Shown: piece by piece, positions 25,611 to 38,351 of the stretch
How the letters are laid out: every line of letters starts with the position of its first letter
How positions within the stretch are numbered: position 1 is the first letter of the stretch
From: Chrysomallon squamiferum
Lineage: Eukaryota; Mollusca; Gastropoda; Neomphalida; Peltospiridae
DNA: 64,000 bases
Reading direction: 5' to 3'
Assembly: GCA_012295275.1 (NCBI GenBank)
Contig: CM022674.1
Location: 14,682,374-14,746,373 of the forward strand
Position numbers and translations under genes: made by a program
The notes under the pieces: model-generated
Seen by the model: only the letters and a program-made list of their open reading frames with translations
What the model was told of the DNA's origin: nothing
Database searches by the model: none

Positions 25611-27030
25611 GTACTAGAAATAGACATCACAGTACTGCAGTAATGAGACTACATCAAAATCTGTTGTAATTCAATGTATACTAGAAACAGACACCACAGT
25701 ACTGCAGTAATGAGACTACATCAAAATCTCAGTTGTAATTCAGTGTATACTAGAAACAGACATCACAGTACTGCAGTAATGGTACAGTACATCAAAATCT
25801 CAGTTGTAATTCAGTGTATACTAGAAACAGACATCACAGTACTGCAGTAATGATACAGTACATCAAAATCTCAGTTGTAATTCAATGTATACTAGAAATA
25901 GACATCACAGTACTGCAGTAATGAGACTACATCAAAATCTCAGTTGTAACTCAGTGTATACTAGAAACAGACACCACAGTACTGCAGTAATGAGACTACA
26001 TCAAAATCTCAGTTGTAACTCAATGTATACTAGAAACAGACACCACAGTACTGCAGTAATGAGACTACATCAAAATCTCAGTTGTAATTCAGTGTATACT
26101 AGAAACAGACATCACAGTACTGCAGTAATGAGACTACATCAAAATCTCAGTTGTAATTCAATGTATACTAGAAACAGACATCACAGTACTGCAGTAATGA
26201 GACTACATCAAAATCTCAGTTGTAACTCAATGTATACTAGAAACAGACACCACAGTACTGCAGTAATGAGACTACATCAAAATCTCAGTTGTAATTCAGT
26301 GTATACTAGAAACAGACATCACAGTACTGCAGTAATGAGACTACATCAAAATCTCAGTTGTAATTCAATGTATACTAGAAACAGACATCACAGTACTGCA
26401 GTAATGAGACTACATCAAAATCTCAGTTGTAATTCAGTGTATACTAGAAATAGACATCACAGTACTGCAGTAATGAGACTACATCAACATCTGTTGTAAT
26501 TCAATGTATACTAGAAACAGACACCACAGTACTGCAGTAATGAGACTACATCAACATCTGTTGTAATTCAATGTATACTAGAAACAGACATCACAGTACT
26601 GCAGTAATGAGACTACATCAAAATATGTTGTAATTCAATGTATACTAGAAACAGACACCACAGTACTGCAGTAATGAGACTACATCAACATCTGTTGTAA
26701 TTCAATGTATACTAGAAACAGACATCACAGTACTGCAGTAATGAGACTACATCAAAATCTGTTGTAATTCAATGTATACTAGAAATAGACATCACAGTAC
26801 TGCAGTAATGAGACTACATCAAAATCTGTTGTAATTCAGTGTATACTAGAAACAGACATCACAGTACTGCAGTAATGAGACTACATCAACATCTGTTGTA
26901 ATTCAATGTATACTAGAAATAGACATCACAGTACTGCAGTAATGAGACTACATCAAAATCTCAGTTGTAATTCAATGTATACTAGAAATAGACATCACAG
27001 TACTGGAGGCATAAGACTACATCAATCTAC
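25611..27030. repeat. 66/69-bp satellite, about 21 units
   Basis: About 1.4 kb of head-to-tail units reading tgtatactagaaacagacat, cacagtactgcagtaatgag, actacatcaaaatctcagtt, gtaattcaa. Units of 69 bp (with ctcag) fill the left and centre, and units of 66 bp (with ctg) fill much of the right, so two subfamilies are arranged in blocks. Because both lengths are multiples of three, a frame stays open for 204 codons, but it shows no coding character beyond that. It lies between SPSB and the GOLIM4-like gene. Confidence 0.95.
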
Positions 27031-29081
27031 TGTAAATATAAAGAAATTAGGCAGGTTTCTTCTCTAGTGTCACGTTTAAACAATAAAATATATATGAGTA
27101 TGGAAATTTATGTGTGGAGTAAAAAGTCCCTTGCTGCCAGTTATTAAAAACTGTGTTGTTATAATTACCTCTCGGTTGTTAAATACCGGTTAACTTTTCA
27201 GTACGTTACTACTTAGAGATCCCAGGAGACTGTTACTACAGATCTTGTTTTCATCAGTCCACCTCACCTGTTTCTACCTCAATACAAAGTTTGACTACAA
27301 GATGCTGATACTGAGGTCAGTGGTGAAGATTTCATTTGTTTAGTGTGAGGCATACACTGGTGTTTCTCCCAGTATAATTAGAACTCCAGACTGGTTTGAC
27401 AAATTATCTGCTCAGGTTGTTGTATCAAACGGAATACGTAAAACAAGAAAAAATAAAAAGAAGATTTGTTAAGAAATTTATTACAATCTTTGTTAGAATT
27501 TCTGACACTACACTCAGATCAAAAACCCACATTTGTAAAAATAAGAAATATACAAAACAACAATTCTAATCAACATTGATAAATAATGTATTCCTCTTTT
27601 GTCTAAATAAAAGATTAGGCCAATCAAAAAAATTTAGTTGGTGAGTGTCATTTGAGACACTATTTTACATTGATTCTGTATTCATTATTTGTCCTTGAAG
27701 ATGTGTGAGCATGAGCAATCTGGTTTTACTCACATGAAAAAGAATGATGACAATCACCAACTATATTTAAGCTTGGCCTTATATATACATGTAAGTAATG
27801 TATGTCTTTAACTAATAAAGATTAAAATAGAAATATTAAAAAAATTCCCTCTTTAATGACACAGAATTCAAGTCTATTGCAGTATTTCTGAGGAAAACAA
27901 TTTCTAAGTACAAAGGACAAACATTTTATATAGTTCCATGTAATTATTTTACATCACTCAATCTTTGATAGTAATAAAGTAACACAATAACAAGGTTATG
28001 AAGATAGAAAAGCTGTTGCTAATAACCTAACAATAGGAAATTCAGGAAATTATTATTATTATTGTTTTTGTTTTTCTTGACATTTCCAAAAAAGAAAAAA
28101 GGAAAAAAAGAAAAACAGAATAGGAATAATACAAAAATTTAAAAAATTTAAAAGAGAAGCCCTCTTTTCTAAGAAACTGGTGATGTCAATAATTTACTTA
28201 GTTTACATTTTCTTTGTAAGACAGACTTATTACAGTCACATGGAAGTACACCAGATATCTGTATATTCTAAGAAATTACAAAACAGAAACAATTGTTTTA
28301 CTCTTCTGCATAGTCACCATCTAGGTCTTGTCATAGTATTAGGCCCCAGTCATTTAAACACACTTGAATATTATGACAAAGTATTTAACTCCTAAAAATA
28401 ACTTATAATACATTTGACTCACCCCTAATGTATTATGTTATCTAATAAACAAGACAAGAGAATATAGAACATTTAATTATTAAAATTATCTTGTGTATAA
28501 TGCTGTAGATTTAAACAGAGAACATTTTAACTGTTAAAATTATACTATATATAATGTAGATTAAAGAATTGTTAAAATTATGTTGTATATAATGTAGTAG
28601 ATTAAACAACTTTAAATTGTTGTATATAATGTAGATTTAACAATTGTTAAAATTATATTGTATATAATGTAAATTTAACACCTGATAAAGTTATGTTGTA
28701 TGTAATGTAATACACTAAAATTATATTTTTCATACTATATTATATTTAATAAATATTATAAATGTTCTATATATAATTTTTAATTCCATTAATTCTGTGC
28801 AGCAGTTCGTTTCATGTAAAATAATTCTTTTTTTTTTTAATGTAAAAACAGTTTAGTTATTAATTCTTCTTACTAAACAAGGGCTGAAAAACAGTTTTAG
28901 AAAATTTACAGAAATCGTATTTTTAAGTAAAATACCATCGTGTTGTCGTTAGTAACTTATTTTTATTTATTTCCGTTTCTTTTAAATCCTTGAATTAACT
29001 TATGTTTTTATATTTTTTCACATTATCACAAATTATTACAACTTAAAAATATAGTTTTGTAATAATAACAACAAAAACGAC

Positions 29082-29115
<34 letters not shown>

Positions 29116-30055
29116 TATATACATATTACAAAAAGTGTTTTCTCAGATCTTCAGAATGGAATTCTTATTTTCTGGCCCTGATTTCAGACATGAGATATAT
29201 ATAACATAAGCACACCATGTAGCAAAGAACCCACCTATATACAATGATATATAAACTAATAAAGTTAGAATGTCAACAAGTTAGCTTTGTAAACAGAAAA
29301 CATAGAGAAAAACAGTACATGGTAATAGAAGGTTCTGTTAAGAAAAAAATTATATATATATATATATAATCACCAAATCTGAATCAAAAAAAAAAAAAAA
29401 CAACATAAATAATAAAAGAATAAAATAAATAATCAAATAATAATAATGAGAAGGTACACACTAAACAGTTTACAGTTTGATGATTGTAATGATCAGTCAG
29501 TATGTAACATTTTTACAGTTTTATTGGAATTCTCTCATGCTACACAGGAATGTTTTGTTTGCAGTAAGTAAATGTTTCTATTTTCTTAAAATATAGAACT
29601 GAAGTTTCTAACTTACTAGAAAATTTTACAGAATTTTTGTGCTGTTACAAAATACATATTTATGTTCTTACAAATATTTTTACTGAATTAGAGTTTAATG
29701 TTCTTATATTTGCACAGAACTAGTGTTATGTAAACTCGTTATTAAAATATTTATATAGCTTACTACAATATTTTTTATAACATTTCTCCTGAATATAAAC
29801 ACACAAATGTGTGTTGTGTGTTAATTAAACTGTTGTAAGCTGCAGATAAAAACGCTAACACAGATTAATGTTTAAAAACAGTAACACAGATTAATGCCTC
29901 AAAACCCAAACAGTTGTGTAAGTAAACTGACCTTGTTGTATTTATTTACAAACAAAATACAAATTCTGTAGGTTTTGTTTAAACCTTGTCAAAAGTATGT
30001 CACTCACACAACACAAGTAGAAATGTAAAACAAAGTGTATGAAGTAAACAGTGTA
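27031..30055. other. Intergenic DNA, no gene seen
   Basis: AT-rich sequence without coding support. It contains a roughly 40-bp degenerate tandem repeat at about 28472-28712 (ttgttaaaattatattgtat plus ataatgtagatttaaca), an AAT run at about 29082-29114 and short TA runs. Confidence 0.55.
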
Positions 30056-30377
30056 CAGGTTGAGGATCCATTATCCAAAATTGTGAAATCCGTAAAGTTC
30101 CCTAACCAAAACCTTCCAAGCACCTGAAATACTGCTATCTTACAATTTCAGGAATGTTTTGCATATACAGACTTTATTTTAAGCATAAAATTATTTAAAA
30201 CACAAATCAGAAAATCCTGTAGACCATCTGTATAAACAGTGGATGAAATATAAAAGAATTTGTATTTAGTCTTAGATCCTATTCTCAGGCTATTTCCTTT
30301 TATTCTAAAATCTGAAAAATTCTGAAATCCAAACACTTCCTGGTCCCAAGCATTTCAGATAAAAGATTCTCAACCTG
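30056..30377. mobile_element. Tigger/pogo-like MITE with TA target site
   Basis: The 322-bp element is bounded by TA dinucleotides (30054-30055 and 30378-30379). It starts CAGGTTGAGGATCCATTATC, and its reverse complement starts CAGGTTGAGAATCTTTTATC. Within it, the right half on - reads gaaatgcttgggaccaggaa, which I recognise as very like a mammalian Tigger-group terminal sequence. TA duplication and CAG ends fit the Tc1/mariner-pogo superfamily. No transposase frame is present. Confidence 0.8.
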
Positions 30378-30878
30378 TACCAGCTAAATGAAAAAAATAA
30401 CTCTAATATTACGCATACTCCAATTAGCAAACCAGATTCCACAAGGGCCATAATTGAGCCCCCAAAATATAACCAATAATTACAGTAATGTCCCTTTCTA
30501 TACATTTAGATTTAAGCCACTTGAAAGCAAAGCACCAAAAACATGGAACATTGAACACAATAATGTTTACAAAAAAAAAAAAAAAAAATTTCTTTTATTT
30601 ATGTTTTTTGAAATCAATTATAAATATTCTATTTATAAAATTATCATTAAATAAAACTTTGCATTTTCACCAAAGTACCATAATAATTGCTGTTTGACAA
30701 TTTTGTTTAAATATCTGAATTTATGGTATTATAATTCAGCAAAACATGGAAGGCAAATTTTAGGGAAAACTGAAATTAAAGAAAAAAAATATACTTTTTA
30801 TTTATTGTGAAGCTTTATCAAACTGATTTTCTTTTATCAAAGTCATTTAAAAGACATTTTTCAAAAAAGCAAAAACAA

Positions 30879-30898
30879 ATAATAACAATAATAACAAC

Positions 30899-30955
<57 letters not shown>
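30879..30955. repeat. (AAT/AAC)n microsatellite
   Basis: About 75 bp of AAT with AAC interruptions in intergenic DNA. Confidence 0.92.
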
Positions 30956-30957
<2 letters not shown>

Positions 30958-32063
30958 CAATAACAATCATACTATATATATCTTGTAAACATGAAATAAA
31001 ATTGATCACAATTTTTTTTTTTTATGAATACATTAAAGTGGTTTAATTTATTATTATACAATCAGTTTTATTGATGAAATCAACTGCAACTTCATCATAG
31101 TTTCGTTCACTAACATGTAAATTTAAATCAACAAATTACTAAACAAACATAACTGAGTTACCATCATACAAACAGTGTGCAGTTTAAAATGGCTGCCAAT
31201 CAAAACATTAAGTACTTATATTTCACCTGTACAGTTTTTTCAAGTTTGCAGTTTTAGACACATCTGGTATCCACTTGTTAAAATCTCTTTGCTGATGGTC
31301 AACAAAAGGATATTTTTGTGGACAAATCTAATGTTGATGATAAAATCAAACAACAAGACTATTTACATGTCTGAAGATGAACTGACTGTGTTTTGTATAT
31401 TTACAGATTTATAGAAAATATAAAATTTAATTACATACATACAAACATACATATGTACATACATATATATAAATCTATGTATATGTGTGTTTGTGTGTGT
31501 GTGTTTATATATATATATATTTATAATTATTTAAATAAAATGATAATCTTGATACTGTTTACCACATAAAACATTTTATTAATGACTTTGTTATGTTAAT
31601 GAAAATGTTAGTTAACAGTTGTGTTTTTTGTATAAAAAAAAAGCAGTGTGTTTTAAAATTAACACAGTGTGAAAACACTGAGATGTGTCATTTCAGCTTC
31701 AAACCTCTTCAGCTTGTTTCACAACTTCTATCTTTTTATCTGAAAATAAACAAAGTATTTGTTAAAAACAAATTATAATCTTATTAACAACGCTAGTGCT
31801 AGGTTTAAAAGCAGAAAAAATCCCCAAATGACAGTTAGGTGTAAAATCTAAACATTAATTTAAGAAGAGAGATGTAATTAGCAAGTAAATAAATGAATAA
31901 ATAAAGTTGAATGAAATACTGATACATACAAACTTGTGTATAATTTAATGAAACAGTTGGATAAAACATTTTTCTGTTCTAAACTTTAAACAGCACTAAA
32001 GGAATAAAAAAAATGAATTATATTGTTTTCAGTCCTTGTCAAACATGAAATACATTGAATGTC

Positions 32064-32096
<33 letters not shown>

Positions 32097-32485
32097 GTGT
32101 CTATGTGTTTGAGAGAGATGAACAAGAACGTATGAGATAGAAACAGAAATATAGAAACAATGAGTGAGAGAGAGAGAGAGTCACAAGAAAAAAAAGATTA
32201 CAATGAAAGCTGAAGAGACAAAACCTACTTAACATAAAATATTATCACACAACATAAAATGTCTAGAGCAAAGTGAACTTTTATTGTGCAGTATATGTAC
32301 ACTGGTTCATCTGCTGTTAGTTTACAATGTTATTAAGTGAGAAGGTGAGAAATAGTCTACTGTGCTGTAGATTACAATCACCAATGACAGAATATATGAA
32401 AAAGAAGCCAAACAAAACAAAAATATTATTTTACAACAACTTTCTTTTCCTCTTATTGCAGTTTCTGTCTGATATAATTATGTGG

Positions 32486-32508
32486 CAGACAGAGAGACAG
32501 ACAGACAG

Positions 32509-32598
<90 letters not shown>
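32486..32598. repeat. (CAGA)n-(GA)n-(CAGA)n compound microsatellite
   Basis: A central GA run of about 60 bp is flanked on both sides by CAGA units, giving a symmetrical arrangement. It is intergenic. Confidence 0.95.
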
Positions 32599-34100
32599 CT
32601 GAAGGTAAGACTGTTATTACTAATTAATATGTCTTGAATTTTTTAGAATAATGCAAAAAATTTTTTTTCGAAGGTTCAATGAGAAATGTAACAAATAGTT
32701 TTAATTACTCTAATAACAATAACAATAGAAGAATAAAAAGTAAAACTGAAATAACAACAACATGAAATTTAACAGATTATATAATGAACAACAACAAAGT
32801 AAAATTGTTTTGAGACATGTGAAAATGTGTGTGTGTGTGTGTGTGTTATACACAAGTGTGCATTAGCATGTACAGAGCATGTGCATATGTGACTGAGACT
32901 AAAACTTACAACAAAGAAATGTTTATAAGTTAGTTATATCTATAATAAAACAGATAAAACTTTGTGTCAGTGCACATGAAAGTCATGGAAAGGTCACACA
33001 ACAGTGTTGTAAATGTCCTTTTTTAGTTGTTTTATTATTTCTTTTTATTCTACAGCTGTATTTAATTCTAAAGTACTGTTAATTAACAACATTTCTAACT
33101 TTACATTCTGTGACAAGAAGAAAACACTTTTCAGTGTAGTTTAACAGTTCACCTCACTGCGTTTAACTGCTGTGAATTTAGAACTAACACATTCTTTTAC
33201 TTCTGTTAGTCTTGATTATTTTGATACCAAACAACTGCTATACAAGACTATGGACCTTTAGTTACAGTTATTAAAACATTGCTCAACTTTGATTCTTATT
33301 TTTCTCACCAGGGATGGTCAATTATGTAATGACTCAAAGTTGCTTATTTCCAAAACTAAACAAGATAAGTGAAATCTTTTCTAGTCTTCATCTTTTGTCT
33401 TTTCTTTAGCTAAATAATAACACAGTTTAGTCCAGTGTATTAATATCCATGATTTTTCTGTGCACCATCACGTATAACACAATGTTCATAACAATAAATC
33501 ACTTATCTTTCACATTGCAGTATTTTTAATAACACATTTATAAGACAAACGTACTGGAACAAAACTATCTGAATTCACTGACAAAAAGGAAAAAAAACAA
33601 ACATTATTTATCAAAAACTTTCAAATTTAAAAGTATAAAAGTTGACATACAGGAAACATTTTATGGAAAAAAAAAAAAAAAAAAAATCTTTTTTTTTTTT
33701 TTTCTAAACTTCAGCTGGTGACTGTGTGTCAGTTTGCTGCGATGCTAGTCACTATTTATCAGAGAAAGATGTTAGAGAGTAAGTAAGAAAATGAGAGAGA
33801 TGTACACACTGCTTTACTAAAACTTTACATCAGATGGACTGTATGAGAAGCCAAATATCTGATGCATTATACAAGTAGATAAAAAACAAATCTAAAAAGA
33901 ATAATAAAAAAAAAAAAATCTTTTGCAGAAATCAATACTTTTTTTACTCTCTGTTCTAATCTTTATCTTTTTATCTCCCTCTTTTGTTCATTTTGTCAAA
34001 TTCTTCTCATTCTGTTTTTCTCTCCTTCCTTCACTCCTCACTCTTTTCTCTTTTATTCTCACTTGCTCATTATATCTCTCTTTCTTACATTTCTCTACCT

Positions 34101-34169
34101 GCTTATACATCTCTATCTCTCTCTGCCTCTTTCTCTAACTCAGTCTCTATCTCTCTCTCTGTTTCTCTG

Positions 34170-34224
<55 letters not shown>

Positions 34225-34233
34225 CTCTGCCCC

Positions 34234-34305
<72 letters not shown>

Positions 34306-34306
34306 T
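34101..34306. repeat. (CT)n microsatellite with G interruptions
   Basis: Long CT runs contain two copies of the interruption gtttctctgccccc. The tract ends about 45 bp beyond the GOLIM4-like stop codon, so in that gene's 3' UTR it reads as a (GA)n tract. Confidence 0.93.
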
Positions 34307-34350
34307 TCTGCATCAGATATGAGGTCTCTCTGTACACTCCATCCAGTCTA

Positions 34351-37300
34351 TTACTGTACAAGATGCAGACATGCTGATAATAAAAAAGTTGCCCACTGCT
34401 TGTCATCTTCTTCCTCCTCTTGCTGTTCATATTTATACTGAGTGTCTGTGTCTTCTTCTGAAATGTTTGCAATCACACAAACCAGAGCCAAGTTAAAAAT
34501 CTTACTTTAAGTACTAGTCAAAATCTTATTTAGTTACAAATTAAAAACCTTATTTAACTACATGTCAAAAAGCTTATCTAACTACAAGTCAAAAATCCTA
34601 TTTTACCTACAAGGTAGAATACAGAGTTAAAAATAAATGTTACTCTGTGTCATTTATGCTGCATGTACAAATACAGACATGACTGTTTAATGTGTATGTG
34701 TGTGAGATATTATGGTTGATAAACAGAAGTGTGTATAAATGTATATATCAGAACTCAATTCATGAAATGTTTAACATTTGTTTCTGTTTATAAATCTACT
34801 ACAAATTAGATAAACATTCCACTATTTAAGTAAATAAAGATTAAAATTAGTGTAAGCAAGGATTGTTAGTTGTGAAACAAAAGAAAAATAAGGCAGAAAT
34901 AAAATGCTAATTTTCCAGATGACCTCCCCAGAAAACACAGTGACATACATACATGTATACACATACAAACATTTACTCACACACACATACACAAACACAC
35001 ACCAATACATACACACATATACAAACACACATACATACACATAGAAACATGCACAGACAAACAAAAAGACACACTATATTATGTTACAGGATTTAGACTA
35101 ATTAACTAACTTTACTGAATGTTGAAAACTGCTGTTTTCAATAAATGAGATTTACTTTTTAACCATTATTGAACTTTTTCAAGCAGGCATGCATGCACAT
35201 GCATTCATTCACTCACATACTCACATCTCTCTGTATTCTAATTTTCTTTCTTTAAGGATTCTACATTAGTAATTCATTATTAGTGATAAGACTGTAATTC
35301 TGTTTTAGAAAAACAACATATTAAATGTTTCACAGTTGTGTTGGTATATCGCACAGAGAATAGAAGAGGAAACAGTTCTGTTTATACACACCTTCAATCT
35401 GTACCTCTTGATTATTCTGAAAAACAATTATAATATATCTCTTATTAATCAGCATTATCTTTCTGGTATTAAACAGTATGCATGAATATATGTGATATTA
35501 AACCATATTATATGTCCGATATTAAACAGTTTGTATGATACTTCTGATATTAAACAGTGTGTATGGTATTTCTGATATTAAACAGTATTTGATATTTCTG
35601 ATATTAAACAGTATTTGATATTTCTGATAATAAACAATGTGTATAATATTTCTGATATTAAACAGCATGTATGATAAATCTGATATTAAACAGTGTGTAT
35701 GATGTATCTGATATTAAACTATGTACACCTGATATTAAACATTATGTACATGTCTGATATTAAACAGTGCGTATGATATATCTGATATTAAACAGTGTAT
35801 GATATATGATATATGTATATCTGATATTAAACAGTGTGTATGATATATCTGATATTAAACACAGCGTGTATGATATATCTGATATTAAAACGTGTATGAT
35901 GTGATATTGATGATATATCTGATATTAAAGTGTGCATGATGATATATGTAAACCTGATGATATATTGAATTAAACAGCGTGTATGATTATGTACATGTCT
36001 GATATTAAACAGAATGCATATGTCTGATATTAAACTGTGCATGATTTATCTATTAAACAGTATGTATATCAAATATTAAACAGTATGTATGTATATCTGA
36101 TATTAAACAGTATGTATGATTTATTAAACAGTATGTATGATTTATTAAACAGTATGTATGATTTATTAAACAGTATGTATCTGATATATTAAACAATGTG
36201 TGATTTATTAAACAGTATGTATGATGATTTATTAAACTATGTATGATATTAAACATTATGTACGTCTGATATTAAACAGAATGCATATGTCTGATATTAA
36301 ACTGTGCATGATTTATCTATTAAACAGTATGTATATCAAATATTAAACAGTATGTATGTATATCTGATATTAAACTATGTATGATTTATTAAACAGTATG
36401 TATGATATATTAAACAATGTGTGATTTATTAAACAGTATGTGTGATTTATTAAACAGTATGTGTGATTTATTAAACAGTATGTATGATTTATTAAACAGT
36501 ATGTGCAATTTATTAAACAGTATGTGCAATTTATTAAACAGTATGTGCGATTTATTAAACAGTATGTATGATTTATTAAACAGTATGTGTGATTTATTAA
36601 ACATATGTATGATTTATTAAACAGTATGTATGATTTATTAAACAATATGTATGATTTATTGAACAGTATGTATGATTTATTAAACAGTATGATTTATTAA
36701 ATGTGTTAGTTAAACAAACCTGTAGTGGACTTTCTCCCTGTCTGGGCAACATCTGTCCTTGTTGGTCAAACAGGTGGTCAGGATTCTGATCAGTGTCATC
36801 GGGGTGTTGTTGTTGTAGAAGTAATTGTTGCTGTTGTTGTTGGTAATTATCATCTGGGTCTTGTTCATCATGGTCATGCTGGATTGCGCCACCTGGTGGT
36901 TCTTGCACCTGAAGGGAGATAACACATTAAATTAGCAAAAAGTACAAGTAACAGAATAAGATTAATGACCAATAAATAAATGTAAAAACATTTCTTTATT
37001 ACAGAAAAATTTAATTTTATGATAGAAATTACATTTTGAATGAAAAGAAATTACATTTTGAATGAAAAAATATTAACTGGAATATAAAACAAAGAATTAG
37101 AATTAAGAACATTTCTAAATATGTGCTCAAGTCTAATTCATAATGAAGGTATATCAATATCAATATATATATTTATATATAAACACTCATATGAACAGAA
37201 AGCCAGAGAAAGAAAAAGAATGAGAGAAACAGAGAGACAGACAGATACTGTTACAAAAACAGTAACAATCATATGTTGATCAACAACTACAACAACAACA

Positions 37301-38260
37301 ACAAAAAGAAGTAGAAGAGTGAACCTGTAGATTGACTGGGCCCTCGTGTTGCATTCTGTTGTCATGTTCATCTGCCACATTCAACTCAGCATCTCGTTTC
37401 TCCACTTTGAGCACGTCCAAGTTCGGTTTGAAAATCTGAGCCTGCTCATCCTGACTCAAATCTGGATGAGTGTCGTCTTCATTCAGCTGAAAATTTTAAT
37501 TGGTATTTTAGAACAGGACACTGAGGTTTGGCTACTGACTCCATGGAAACGCTGGTTAAAGTGGAATCAGATTAATGTCAGTAAGAGGAATTGAGGTTTA
37601 GATCATGTGAAATATTGTCTGTCTACACAAATTTATTCTTTAAACAAGATTTTGTAAAACAGTAAAAAAAAAAAAATAAAAATAAAAAACCAACAACAAA
37701 ACATTAAGTACATAACATCTAGTTTTATTCTATTATTTTTCTACCTCAGTGTTCAGTGATATTGTTTTGAATGTGAATTTTGATTACACTGAGATACAAA
37801 ACAGTTTATGTAACATCAATTCAGATTTGTCATCTCTCAGTGTGTGAGAAAAATTAAATAAACGTCAATTACAAGTCTAGACAAAACAATTTATTATCAT
37901 TATTACTTTTATTTTTATTATTATTAATGATATTATTATATTATTATTATTATTAGCATTAGTATTATTGTTATTGTTATTTTTTAAAATTCTCAGTTCA
38001 AAATGATGCTTAAATACACCACACAGATAAAAATACACAAACAAGCAAAATACAAATGATGCAATACACAGATTAGTAAGATGAAGAGATAAATAAAGGA
38101 AGACAGTTTTTTTTATTGTAAATCTTTATTTGGATGAACAAGTTTCACCATGAACAGATGTAAATAATTTCTTTTCAAAACATGATTTCAATCACACACA
38201 CACAAAAAAATGTCTTAAACAAACAAAAAAATAAGTAAGAAATAAAAATAAGAAAAAAAT

Positions 38261-38351
<91 letters not shown>

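Larger units (their letters stand above)
30378..34350. other. Intergenic DNA downstream of the GOLIM4-like gene
   Basis: No coding region is supported. Part near 34350 is 3' UTR of the GOLIM4-like gene on -. It contains an AAT run (30879-30955), GT runs near 32063 and 32827, and two long purine or pyrimidine tracts listed separately. Confidence 0.55.

Noticed and set aside
25885-26499. 204-aa repetitive frame on +
   Set aside because: It stays open because satellite units of 66 or 69 bp are multiples of three. There is no start context, splice sites or conserved domain.
25611-27030. CRISPR-like array
   Set aside because: Repeats are directly head-to-tail with no unique spacers, and the genome is eukaryotic. 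The same holds for the 21-, 30-, 37- and 42-bp arrays.
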